A stretch of DNA of 64,000 nucleotides from assembly GCA_034440615.1 (NCBI GenBank), contig JAOTOM010002653.1, forward strand, positions 1 to 64,000, written 5' to 3'. A program made the position numbers and the translations under genes. Numbering within the stretch: the stretch's first letter is position 1; each line of letters begins with the position of its first letter. Source of the DNA: Ashinkailepas kermadecensis. Taxonomy: Eukaryota > Arthropoda > Thecostraca > Neolepadidae. Under the pieces are notes generated by a model. It did not search any database, was not told the origin of the DNA, and saw nothing but the letters and a program-made list of their open reading frames with translations. Shown here one piece after another: positions 24,831-35,057 of this stretch.

Positions 24831-25740
24831 GTAGCACGCCACTAAACGTGGCGTGATTGTTCTCTCTCACTAGGAAAGTGAAGAATCCCTGCGCAGGAGG
24901 GCCGATTCCAGAAGCAAGAATGGGTGGAACTGCAAAATTATCTCCGAGTTCGAAATGCTCACCAGAATTGAACAGCTAACATTCGTCGGGTTTGAGTAAG
25001 ATAATATGTCATTGGCAAATGTCGCGAAGATAAAATTTTAACGCAACATTTCGGAAGAACTTGATCAACTGTTGGGTAGAGGTATGAACCCCATGGACCC
25101 TAGATCCGCTCCTGTCACCCAACCAGTGCTGGGACAACGGTTGGTCCGCTCGCCACACCCTGTTCTGAAAAAGGTTCGCCGACGCACTTATTCATGTGTC
25201 GTCATCCCAACTGGTACTGAAAATTCGGTCTTTTCAAGAAAAATGTCTCAATGTTTTTCTGACTCGAGACAAAATTCCTTTTCCATTGCCGACCACACGC
25301 CACACCCGTTACCTAGGTGACACCTTTCCTTCATTCGTCATGCATTCAACTTTCATTCGTTCGTTCATCAATTTATTCATCATTCATCAAGCTGCTGCTG
25401 ATAAGCTGCAATGCACGGGAGATATCAGGATACGTATGTTCACTCCATACATGCCACGTCAATTGGTGTAATTTCGGGAATTCGTACCACCAAGCGTGGT
25501 AACCAAAGTATCTACCCCCCACAGTACACCAGAGGAAAACTGAGATGGCCATTGGCTCTGGGAAGGTGGTACACGAAACATAACTCCTTTCTGTATGGAA
25601 TGTCGATGGATAGAGCCAGTACAATTATTGGATTCGATCGTGCTAACCTCCTCCAAAGTACGGGGGACGGAGAGCCGAGTGGAATGCGGGTGTCAATAGC
25701 TGGCGAAGCGAGCAGCATAGGTCAGAGAAGCCCGGCGGGA
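24831..25740 (+). repeat. Dispersed repeat family, copy C (tandem with B)
   Basis: It follows copy B head to tail with the same order of landmark words. Moderate divergence by eye suggests an old tandem duplication. Copy A at 19430 covers only the first and last parts. Confidence 0.75.
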
Positions 25741-26402
25741 GCCTGGCGCCTCTGATCTAGTCTATTATTGAGTGCGGGCGAGCCACAATGCTTGTTTACA
25801 AAGTCAAGGAGCAGTGTTACAAAATGTTTACAAAGTTAATTTCCAGGGAAAATGGCTGGTGTTAAAATTATAACAATACTGAACTTAGACGTGTGTGAGC
25901 ATGCCCCCATACTTAAAATCTATATATAATGACAAGTGCTTACGTACCTACCTGCCTGCCTATTGCTACTAGCACGTAATTGATACATACTTCGGTAACT
26001 AAATACCTACATACGCAGGTTTAATTCCGATCGTGACGTATCGTCATCGATGTGAGACCGGTCCATTGCTCATTCGAGCAAAACTATGCAGGCAATGGCC
26101 AACTGCTATAACTGCGAACACTCCAAGATATTTTGTTTTGGCTTTCCTGGGTGCATCCTAACAACAAGGTCCAAGAAGATAGAGACCACCAATTTAATAA
26201 CAAAACATGTTTGCGAGGATGTCTTCCCTGAGAAACCTCAAGCGGATCATGATTTCACGCTACCAACAGGACGCGAGGTGCAAAATTATTCCGCACCATA
26301 AAAATGACGACGTATTAATGCTGTTTTAGAATGGATTAGATTGCTCCCTCTGGCCTTGCCAAGAACAACCGATCTGGTCCTTAGCGCATGTAGGCGGCCA
26401 TG
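25741..26402. other. No gene recognised
   Basis: A 71-codon ORF (26086-26301) beginning MQAMANCYNCEHS has four cysteines but no recognised domain. Nothing else stands out. Confidence 0.4.
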
Positions 26403-26665
26403 ACCACGTTGACTCGGGGCTGACTCGGGGAAAACACGGAGATGACTCGGGGCTAACACTGGGCTGACTCCGGGCTGACTCGTGGCGAACACGGAGCTGA
26501 CTCCGGGCTGACTCGGGACTGACACGAGGCTTACTCGGGGCTGACTCCGGGCAAACACGGGCTTACTCGGGGCTGACTCCGGGCAAACACGGGGCTGACT
26601 CGGGGCTGACACAGGGCTGGCACGGGGCTGACAGGGCTGGCACGGGGCTAATCGAGGCTGACTTG
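26403..26665 (+). repeat. Degenerate 10-12 bp minisatellite (ggggctgactc-type)
   Basis: gggctgactc, gggctgacac and gggcaaacac words alternate irregularly. The minus strand therefore reads as a Ser/Pro/Gln-rich apparent protein, which is not a gene. Confidence 0.88.
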
Positions 26666-26993
26666 TAGCTGACCCCAAGAAGTTCGGTCGTGGACACTAG
26701 CGTGCCTCACTTTAAAAAAAAAGTTGTCCGAGCTCGTTCGCCCCAGGCTATTCCCGTTCTATTATGAAATTTGCTCAGGGTATTCCATTTGTGTGGCCTT
26801 TGGTCGGTGATTTTAATCTCCTAGCAGCAGAGGAAGTTATCGCCTCAAGGTCCCTTTCACTACGCTCGTTTACCATTGTCCCGGGAGTTGTACGTGCTGT
26901 CGGCGCGTCGTTTTTCTGTTTGTGGTTGAGCTAGATTGATGACAAAAATCTGTAGCATTGCTCATCGTCTGCTCTATCGTCTGACATATAGTT

Positions 26994-27553
26994 TTAACCC
27001 CATCAGCACCGGGGGATGCTCCAGCTCCCCCTATCAGAAAATATACTGCCTCTCCTGAACTAAGCATGTGAGGGTGTTGTGACTTTGGAACTGTTTCTTT
27101 ACATCAATTTGGTTAAGAAATTGAAAATCGAACGATATATTTGCCCGTCTGGTGGCTAAAAATTGAAAGTGTTCGGTCACTTGAACATCACTGGCGGAGA
27201 AAATTCCGAGTATTGCGTGACCTGACATGGACTAAGGTGACTGGTGACCAAAATCAGATAGCTTATGATAAGATAACGTATATAGCCCCTTTCGGACACA
27301 ACTTTTACTTTTTTGGGACAGCTAAAAAATGTTATATTTGTTGGCCATTGACCTAGTTTTTTCCCACACTGTGACCATCAGAGGTTATGGATCAAGGTCA
27401 TCTTTTCAGGGCACGTGAATAGCATAGGTGTGCATGAGTGTACCAAGCTTCGTAAACATTCATGGAAGGGTTTGAAAGTTACATAGGAGGGGCATGGAGC
27501 TGCCCCCCCCCTAGTTCTGAGATGACCAAAAAGCCCAGTGAATATAGGGTTAA
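26994..27553 (+). mobile_element. TTAA-flanked MITE inside the left arm
   Basis: It is bounded by TTAA at 26994-26997 and 27550-27553. The 5' end reads CCCCATCAGCACCGG then G-rich. The 3' end (reverse) reads CCCTATATTCACTGG, a spacer, then AACTAGG and a run of Gs followed by a G/C hairpin. The spacing of the repeated CT word is about 24 nt, shorter than the 27 nt of the other TTAA elements. No ORF is visible. Confidence 0.65.
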
Positions 27554-27649
27554 CAAAATTGCTCCTGTAAAGTTGACTGCAAACGTATCGCAATCACTCT
27601 AAACGCGCCATAAAAAGTCGGCTCCTTCAGTTTTGTTCTATATTGCACA

Positions 27650-27945
27650 AATGTCAACACAACCGCACAACTCGTTACGGTGCTCTTGATTGTCCAAGGG
27701 TCAGGACACGACAGCACATGGTGTCGACAAGAGTTTACAAATTCCAGTAACTTTTCCACAGACGCACAATACGGTGCGGCGTTCTCGATCACTTAGTAGA
27801 GCACTCAGAGCAGTATGGTTTCGACAAACGGTTATAAATTCATTTAACTTTTTTTCCACAGACGCACAACGCGGCGCGGTGTTCTCCATCACTCAGTTCA
27901 ACACTCAGAGCAGCATGGTTTCGACAAACAATGACAAATTCATGT
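27650..27945 (+). repeat. ~100-bp tandem repeat, about three units
   Basis: ttccacagacgcacaa occurs at 27755 and 27855 with similar flanks (gtttcgacaaac, cactcagagcag). A more diverged unit lies before them. This array is present only in the left arm. The matching place in the right arm holds the low-complexity tract 29029-29300. Confidence 0.8.
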
Positions 27946-27956
27946 AGCTTTCTTTG

Positions 27957-28255
27957 ATGTGACCGAAAGTTTTCCTGTGCCATTCCACGACCTGAGCCAA
28001 GCTTTCAAGCTGTTCCGCATCCTGGATCCGTTACATCAGGTCCTGCAGCAGCTTGATCCCTCGTTCGGCGACGTCGTTCATCACCACCAGCTGTTGCACA
28101 TACTCTGAGACTCTCCTGTAGCCAGCGTTGCTGTTCATGTGATGTTGATGTCATGCAGTCGGTCGAAGAACAGCAAGGATCTCCTGCCTAGCAGTGACCT
28201 GAGATCACTACTCAGGCCGACTTTCACCTCTTCTGGCTTGCCAAGCGGTATGAGC
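27957..28255 (-). pseudogene. C-terminal remnant of an unknown conserved protein (left-arm copy)
   Basis: On the minus strand it is the inverted counterpart of the right-arm remnant, and its start side faces the centre of the duplication. The same Val-Val-Glu-Trp-His-Arg-Lys-type ending can be read near 27975. Stops and shifts break it. It is interpreted together with the copy at 28392-29018. Confidence 0.5.
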
Positions 28256-28391
28256 TCATCGTGGCCTACCTGGGCGGTGACGTTCCTGGTGAGATGAAGC
28301 TTCGCAGACCAGGTGCAATGCCCGGGACGAGGTTCATGTCAGACGTCTTACAACCTCCTGAAGATGGCGATGCTGTAACAACATCTCGAAA

Positions 28392-29018
28392 TTGACCAAG
28401 AGACCAAAAAGAAGATCCGAACCATGGCAACATGTATCGCCTTGTTCCATAGACCGCACGTCCTGCGATCTTCGCTGGCGACATCTGCACCGGCTGACGA
28501 CCAGATTTACTACCACGACATGCAGCAACTCAAGGATATCGTCGAGTTCAAGAACGCCGCAGACGCCATCACCGAGTCCATCGAACGTCACACTATGTAC
28601 TTGGACCTAGCGGCTGTCCTGTTCGCTCTGTTCAGTGAAGATCTCACATCAGCTTAACGGCAGGAAATGGCTGCGATCCTGACAAAGGTCCCGAGGTCAA
28701 CCGCCATACCGCTTGGCAAACCAAATAGGTGAAAGTCGGCCCGAGTGGTGATTTCAAGTCACTACTAGGCAGCAGATCTTGCCTGATCTTCGATCGACTC
28801 CATGACCACGCCGAATGGCTGCTGAAGCCAGCAAGCCAGTGGAACAGCGACGCTGGCTACAGGAGTCTCATAATACGTGCGACAGCTGGCGGTGGTGAAT
28901 GACGGCGACGAACGAGGGATGAAGCTGCTGCAGAACATGATGAACCAGACCTAGGATGCGGAACGGCTTGAAGACTTGGCTCAGGTCGTGGAATGGCACA
29001 GGAAAACTTTCGGTCACA
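28392..29018 (+). pseudogene. Remnant of a multi-copy invertebrate protein of unknown function
   Basis: An open stretch at 28424-28657 reads ..DDQIYYHDMQQLKDIVEFKN, then AADAITESIERHTMYLDLAA and VLFALFSEDLTSA. After a stop, MAAILTKVPRSTAIPLGKPN follows. Later, after several stops, LAVVNDGDERGMKLLQNMMN and LAQVVEWHRKTFG appear. From memory, these blocks, in this order, recall a widespread uncharacterised invertebrate multi-copy family with RH.WYL..E...LALF and ND.AERG...L motifs. I cannot name it. At least five in-frame stops make it a pseudogene. Its 3' half lies in the right arm and is mirrored in the left arm, so it was part of the duplicated segment. Confidence 0.6.
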
Positions 29019-29028
29019 CCAAGAAAAG

Positions 29029-29224
29029 CAAAAAAAATTAAAAAAATTATTTCCTTTTGAAAAAAAAAAGATCTGGGGGGGGGTACTAGAGAGAAGAAAA
29101 AAAACGCCGGGGGTGGGGGGGGGGAGGAAAAAAAAAAAAAAAAAATTTGTTAATAATAACTGCATGTGCGGTCCTGCCCCCCCGTAAAACAAAAAAAAAA
29201 AAAAAAAGGGGGGGGTTGAGGGGG

Positions 29225-29269
<45 letters not shown>

Positions 29270-29300
29270 AAAAAAAAAGGAAAAGGAAAAAAGTTTGCGG
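29029..29300. repeat. Homopolymer-rich low-complexity tract, possibly unreliable
   Basis: Long A runs (up to about 37) alternate with G runs and a few words such as ttgttaataataactgcatg. It replaces normal sequence present in the other arm. This may be an assembly or consensus error rather than biology. Confidence 0.8.
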
Positions 29301-29329
29301 TGAAGTGGGAGCAAATTTGTTAACCCAAT

Positions 29330-29916
29330 ATGCACTGTGCTTTTTCGGTCATCTCGGAACTGGAAGGGGGGCTGCTCCCACCCCACTATGCATATCCAAA
29401 CCCTTGAATGAATGTTCACGAAACTTGTTACATACATGCACACATATGGTATTTACGTGGCCTGAAGAGGTGGCCTTGATCTATCACCTCTGAAGGTCAC
29501 AGTGTGGGAGACACTAGGTCAATGCCCAACAAATAAACAAATTCGCTAACTTGGCGCAAGAAGTCAAGTTTGTGTCAGGAAGGGGCTGTGTCGGGTAGAT
29601 TATGATAACAGAACGTATGTTCTGTTACCAAAATCTACCATATTTTTATCACAAGTCACCCTAGGTCATGTCAGGTCATGCAATGTTCGGAATTTCTTCC
29701 ATGAGTCGTGTGTAAGTGATCGAGCACTGTCTCAAATTTGGTCTACCAGATGGCAAAGTTATCATTCCATTTTCAGTTTTTTAACAAATTATTCCAAATT
29801 GAGATAAGGAAAACATTCCAAAGTCACAAGGCCCTCACTTGCTTAGTTCAGGACAGGCAGTATATTGCCTGATATGGGGAATGGGGCAGCCCCGCCACCA
29901 GTGCTAATAGAGTTAA
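29330..29916 (-). mobile_element. TTAA-flanked MITE inside the right arm
   Basis: TTAA at 29330-29333 and 29913-29916. The left end is the 3' type (CCCAATATGCACTG, spacer, AACTGGAAGGGGGG and a G/C hairpin). The right end in reverse reads CTCTATTAGCACTGG and then a GGGGC..GCCCC hairpin. It is the mirror copy of 26994-27553, so the MITE was there before the inverted duplication. Confidence 0.65.
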
Positions 29917-30038
29917 AACTATACATCAGACAATAGAACAGACGATGAGCAATGGAACATATTTTTTTTCATCAATCTAGCTCAACTACAAACAGAAAAC
30001 GACGCTCTGATAGCACGTACAACTCCCGGGACAATGAT

Positions 30039-30240
30039 CACTGGCTAGAGGCGTCGGGCGCTGGTTAGATATTACCTGGTCAGGAGGTGAGGCACATCTA
30101 GTCAGGGGACGTCGGTCGCCGGTATGTGGGTGATAGCACCTGGTCAGGAGGTGTAGTACTTGGTCAGGGATACGGTATCTGATAAGGGGTGTAGTACATG
30201 CCTGGTCAGGTGTGGGTGCCTGGTCGGTGGTGCCTGCCAT
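30039..30240 (+). repeat. Degenerate repeat of ggtcagg words
   Basis: acctggtcaggaggtg, agcacctggtcaggaggtgt, acttggtcagggat and cctggtcaggtgtggg follow each other at 20-45 bp intervals, starting next to the inverted duplication and ending about 75 bp before the ClC exon border. Confidence 0.6.
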
Positions 30241-30313
30241 TGAGCGAAGGGACGCGACACCACCACAATGAAGTTGCTGTGAATGGCACCACGACCAGAG
30301 CAAGCGTTCTCAC

Positions 30314-30447
30314 CTCCTTGCCCAGTGGAATGCCCGAGCCGAGACAGGCAGTGAGGCCGACCACCTTGGCCACCAAGGTGCGGAACGTCAGGTACTCGTC
30401 GAGCGGAACCCCGCGCAGAATCGTCTTCATCTCTGGGATCCCCGAGC
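30314..30447 (-). CDS. ClC-a: Exon of a ClC-2/ClC-a type chloride channel (selectivity region)
   Basis: The minus strand reads [50 protein letters not shown] is the first chloride-selectivity motif of the CLC family, at the start of helix D. GKE is the first part of the GKEGP motif, whose glutamate is the gating residue. The exon ends exactly after that GAG codon. Borders are clean: acceptor ccgcag at 30448 and beyond, donor GTGAGA at 30308-30313. Length is 134 bp, phase 1 in and phase 0 out. It joins in frame with 35058-35186. Residues closely resemble Drosophila ClC-a from memory. The protein is a plasma-membrane homodimeric anion channel with one pore per subunit. The next exon should begin GPFVHI but was not found at lower coordinates. 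Confidence 0.93.
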
Positions 30448-30548
30448 CTGCGGGCGACAAACGGTCATGTGGGCTCAGAGTAGCAGGCGCACCTAAAGAG
30501 GCGTCAAGTCAATAACATTTGCTACTTCATGAGGCGCCAAGAAATGAA

Positions 30549-30850
30549 AGTTGCTCTGTCTCCAGGTGGCCACGTGGTAGGAGCTGTTCTGGTCCTGGCA
30601 TCAGCACGTCGTGGGAGCTGGTTTTGTGTCGAGGTGGACACGTGGTGGGAGCTGTTCTGGTCCTGGCATCAGCACGTGGTGGAAGCTGTTCTGGTCCTGG
30701 CATCAGCACGTGGTGGAAGCTGGTTTGGTGTCGAGGTGGCCACGTGGTAGGAGCTGTTCTGGTCCTGGCATCAGCACGTCGTGGGAGCTGGTTTTGTGTC
30801 GAGGTGGCCACGTATTGAGAGCTGTTTCAGTCCTGAGGTAGTCATGTAGT
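30549..30850 (+). repeat. Minisatellite of ~36-bp/72-bp units in the ClC intron
   Basis: gagctgttctggtcctggca and cagcacgt(c/g)gtgg words recur with gtgtcgaggtgg..cacgtggt words in a repeating two-part order. Six to eight units are present. The array begins about 100 bp upstream of the exon at 30314-30447 in transcript direction. Confidence 0.88.
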
Positions 30851-31072
30851 AGAGGCTGCTTCGGTCCTGAGTGTGGGACGTAGGTGGTCCTTGCTGGCCC
30901 TGAGGTGGAATTGTAGTTGGAGCTGTTCGAGTCCCGTGATGGACAGGCAGAAGGGTGTGTTTCTCTCCGAAAGGCACGTGACGATTTCGACAGTGCAGGA
31001 CCTTCGCTGACGTGATGCACACATGCACCGTGAATTGGCAACGATGTGCATGTCTGGCGTCGCCGTGTGGTG

Positions 31073-31153
31073 TGGGACGTGTAGGATGCATAGGACGTTT
31101 AGGACGCGCAGGACGTGTAGGACGTGTGGGACATGTAAGACGTGCAGGATGCA
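31073..31153 (+). repeat. 9-bp minisatellite (aggacgtgt)n
   Basis: Nine diverged units such as aggacgtgt, aggacgcgc, gggacatgt and aagacgtgc. It is located inside the ClC intron. Confidence 0.88.
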
Positions 31154-32059
31154 CAATTGGGCAAAAGGGACAGCAGGCATTTCTGCGGTCTCTGCCAGCG
31201 ATCTATGAACTGACCATGATTTTGTTTTGCTCAGTATCGACGCAAAAGAAGCACGCATCGTGAACACCTACCTACCGGCACGATCGATCTGACGGTAAGA
31301 ACATATATCGATGCATGTGGTCATACTTCTTAAAACAAGGACGAGAAAACGACCAGGCTCGAATAACATTGCGGTATGCGACTTGCATTAAGGTATGTTT
31401 ATTAACGCCAATTTGATTTTTCACGTCCGAACTGGCTGCCAACTGATGCTCCATGAAATTGACAGTGACGCTGGGTGCTTCACGCACATCTTGAGAGCCG
31501 TCTAGCAGCATGAGTTAAGTTTTGGCTGCGTTGGCATCTTAACCGTTACTTCGATGCAAGGCACCAAGTGAAGAAAGGATAGCATGCAATACGGAAACTA
31601 TGTTGTGGACTTGCGATTTTTCCGCTAACGAAAATCTGTGTCGTCCGCATACTGAATACGTCCAGCGTACGAGCTCGGGTGGTTAGCGAGCACACGGAGC
31701 CCTGAGCTGACCTTTGGAGATCTCCACGCTGCTAGGCAGCTTCCCAAAACAAACTGCTTTACGAAAATGATCCGAATTGCTGACACTGGTTGTCATTACT
31801 TCGGTCCGTAATGCTGATACTTTGGATGTGATTTTGGACATGCGCCGACAAACAGAAAAAAAAAGTGTTAACACCATGGATATTTTATTTTGCCAAGAGG
31901 TGCCCGTCGTCCAGTATATTCAAACATTTACTCACCATAAGTTAGCCGTAACGTTAGATAAACGAATTTGATATCTCACGACAACGTTCTTTTTGTACAG
32001 CCCTCCTTGTACGTCGCAAATAGTGAGGAAATTGAACAATGAACTTCCGGGATTATTTG

Positions 32060-33490
32060 GCAGTCGTTATCCAGGCCCGAACACTCCTGCGGTAATCTCG
32101 ACACCACCTACTCCGAGCACCAGACGTGCGCAAACCGGCCTATATGCCTCCGATGTATGCGACCGAAGTCGTGAATCCATGGGACAGACTCTTCGTTCGT
32201 TGGAGAGTTAACAAATGCAAAAAAAGCTCCGCAAGCACCATTGAGCATGTATCAGTTGCAACATTCAAAGCATTATCTTAACTTTGTTCACTTATCGCGC
32301 ATGTCCGGTACGCACATCATATATTTTCAATGGCACCAATCCCATGCTTGTTGTTTCTGTTGAGCCTCACAGCCCGCGCTGCACATTTCGGTCGTCGTCT
32401 GTCTACACTGAATGTCTACACTGAATCGTCTGTCTACACTGAATGTCTACACTGAATGTCTACACTGAATGTTCACACTGAATGTCCACACTGAATGTCT
32501 ACACTGAATGTCTACACTGAATGTCCACACTGAATGTCTACACTGAATGTCTACACTGAATGTCCACACTGAATGTCCACACTGAATGTCTACACTGAAT
32601 GTCTACACTGAATGTCCACACTGAATGTCTACACTGAATGTCTACACTGAATGTCCACACTGAATGTCTACACTGAATGTCTACACTGAATGTCTACACT
32701 GAATGTCTACACTGAATGTCTACACTGAATGTCCACACTGAATGTCCACACTGAATGTCTACACTGAATGTCCACACTGAATGTCCACACTGAATGTCTA
32801 CACTGAATGTCCACACTGAATGTCTACACTGAATGTCTACACTGAATGTCTACACTGAATGTCCACACTGAATGTCTACACTGAATGTCTACACTGAATG
32901 TCCACACTGAATGTCCACACTGAATGTCTACACTGAATGTCTACACTGAATGTCTACACTGAATGTCTACACTGAATGTCTACACTGAATGTCTACACTG
33001 AATGTCCACACTGAATGTCTACACTGAATGTCTACACTGAATGTCTACACTGAATGTCCACACTGAATGTCTACACTGAATGTCTACACTGAATGTCCAC
33101 ACTGAATGTCTACACTGAATGTCTACACTGAATGTCTACACTGAATGTCTACACTGAATGTCTACACTGAATGTCTACACTGAATGTCCACACTGAATGT
33201 CTACACTGAATGCCCACACTGAATGTCTATACTGAATCGTCTGTCTACACTGAATGTCTCGTGAGACCGTCTGGCGAGACTGCCCATTTGTAGTTCCCTT
33301 GTCTTACGAGACAGGCCTGTAGGCCTCGTTTAGCCATTAACTCCGCGCACCAATCTGCTTCAATCATGTAAATGACCGGCGTAAGTCAGAAACTGTAAGT
33401 GAGACTGCTTGAACGCCTGATTTCCGTGGAGGAGACAGTTCTGCCTGCTTGTGCTCCTCTGCCGAGCGCAAAACACTTTCGTCCAGTGCC
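32060..33490 (+). repeat. Dispersed repeat family containing an expanded 13-bp array
   Basis: The two flanks (32060-32395 and 33258-33490) align with 42950-43260 and 43270-43490. Shared words include ttcgttc.ttggagag, aactttgttcactt, gtctta(c)gggacaggcctgtagg-type and accggcgtaagtcagaaactg. The array sits exactly where copy B carries a single ctgcactgaatgc word. The repeat itself is not recognised as a known family. Confidence 0.88.
32398..33258 (+). repeat. 13-bp minisatellite, about 65 units
   Basis: Units are either tgtctacactgaa or tgtccacactgaa, nearly identical otherwise. A tcgtctg interruption occurs near both ends (about 32425 and 33235). Because 13 is not a multiple of three, no long ORF results. 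It lies in the ClC intron. Confidence 0.97.
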
Positions 33491-33669
33491 ATGCCGAAAC
33501 AATTACCCACTGAAACTATGTTGTGACCCACTACTCCGTAACATCTTTACATGTGGCTTAGAGGAATGGCAAAATTAGCTGGAATTTCCGCTTCTGCCTA
33601 GTGGCATGTAGTGTGGTAGTTCCTGTACAAATTGAATCGCAGCTCATGCCGAAGTCGTCACGTCAGACC

Positions 33670-33908
33670 TGCCCGACCTTTAACCACGCCAGCTGACGGT
33701 ACCGGCAGGTCACCGTAAACAGCACCCTCCCTACACAGCAGCAATAACGTCCGCGACCTTAGCCACGCCAGCTGACGGTACCGGCAGGTCACCGTACACA
33801 GCACCCTCCCTACACAGCAGCAATAACGTCCGCGACCTTAGCCACACCAGCTGACGGTACCGGCAGGTCACCGTGCACAGCACCCTCCCTACACAGCAGC
33901 AATAACGT
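33670..33908 (+). repeat. 79-bp minisatellite, three units
   Basis: agctgacggtaccggcaggt starts at 33691, 33770 and 33849, spaced exactly 79 bp. Units are nearly identical. Each contains the CGGTACCG palindrome. Confidence 0.95.
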
Positions 33909-34010
33909 TCGCTACGATGCTGATATGACCTCGCCACCGCAGACGCATCAAATTTGCGGCGGCGGTTCCGGCGCATATGCGTCGACGGCTGTGAGCCGCT
34001 GAACTCCGTC

Positions 34011-34210
34011 AATCTCCGACGATCTCCAGAGCTCTCCGGCGATCTCTGGCGATCTCCGGCGACCTCCGGCTGATCTCCGGCGATCTCCGGCTATCTCCGG
34101 CTATCTCCGGCGATCTTCAGCGACCTGTCCGGCGACCTCCGGCGATCTCCGGCGATCTCCGACGGTCTCCGGCGATCTCCGACGGTCTCCGGCGACCTCC
34201 GGCTGCTCTC
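34011..34210 (+). repeat. 10-12 bp minisatellite (ctccggcgat)n
   Basis: About eighteen units of ctccggcgat with variants ctccgacggt, ctccggctat and ctccggctgat. The minus-strand Arg/Asp-rich ORFs are products of the repeat. Confidence 0.92.
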
Positions 34211-35057
34211 CGGCTGGCGTGACGCAGCCGATGATGGGGCCGCCGCACGCGAGCACCACACCGCGGGTCGCACGCGCGTCGCTTGCCGTCGGCCACACGA
34301 ACCTGTGACGCTGCCGTGTCGTCCAATCAACGGCGACGGGACGCTCACCGCTTCTGCGGATAACGTCTCAGGATGGGGCAGAGGGTGTACTGCCGTAGCG
34401 GTGTCGGTGCCGCCAGCACGGAGGATGTAGGGAAACAGAGGAACCAGCAGTGAGGGAAAGTTGTCGGGTTTGTTTTGTATTCTTCTATGATGTATTCGAA
34501 CAATGGGGTTACTACTGTCAGCGTAGGAAGCGAATTGCATGGCTTCGCTAATTATTCATACGTGGTGATCAAAAGCCGATCGTGGGACCCAGAACCCCAA
34601 CAATTGGTCAGCTTCCATCCACCGTTAGGTAGTTGGAACATGTACCGACCGAATGAACCAAATGAACCGAGCTGCTTGTGCCCTTCTAGGTTTTGGGCAT
34701 ACCAGTCTCCACCAATAACGTATCGGAGGGGTGGCCTTCGGCCCTGATCTAGGGAAAGCGGCTGTCTATCCTGTTTGAATGGTCACTGCCCACTTGGAAT
34801 TAAAATAGTGTTTTCTAAGCATATGTCATGGTCTTTCTGGGGTTTGCACCAGCTTGGTTCTCACAAACGATTCAGTAATGCGCCTTCTCGGACATAAAAC
34901 TTCAACAATTTCACCCATGAAATGTTAATCTCATCTGCACGGACATCAGCTTCACCCATGCAAGTATTGCCAACCTCGCTACACAATTCAGCCTGAATGC
35001 AAAGAAGAGAAAAGCTGCTGCCTTCCGCCCCACGATCAGCCATTGGCTGCTCCTCAC

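Larger units (their letters stand above)
26874..28255. repeat. Left arm of a 3.2-kb inverted duplication
   Basis: It starts CATTGTCCCGGGAGTTGTAC, whose complement closes the right arm at 30036. Matching landmarks in mirrored order are the tagttgagctagattgatga region, the TTAA element, the cgaaagttttcctgtgccat word, and ccaagcggtatg at the inner edge. Arms are similar but clearly diverged by eye and differ in length by about 65 bp. They are separated by roughly 465 bp. Confidence 0.88.
28720..30036. repeat. Right arm of the 3.2-kb inverted duplication
   Basis: It mirrors 26874-28255. Its outer end is the complement of CATTGTCCCGGGAG at 30023-30036, only 278 bp from the ClC exon border. The part matching the ~100-bp tandem repeat of the left arm is replaced by homopolymer-rich sequence. 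No target-site duplication was found outside the two ends. Confidence 0.88.
30448..35057 (-). other. ClC intron rich in tandem repeats
   Basis: A 4.6-kb GT-AG intron joins the two exons. The donor is GTGAGG just below 35058 and the acceptor is CAG just above 30447. Most of its length is tandem repeats: arrays at 30549-30850, 31073-31153, 32398-33258, 33670-33908 and 34011-34210. The remaining parts (31160-32060 and 34215-35057) hold nothing recognised. Confidence 0.8.

Noticed and set aside
30206..30460. 84-codon ORF taken as one coding unit
   Set aside because: Only 30314-30447 is coding by splice borders and ClC similarity. The rest reads into introns.
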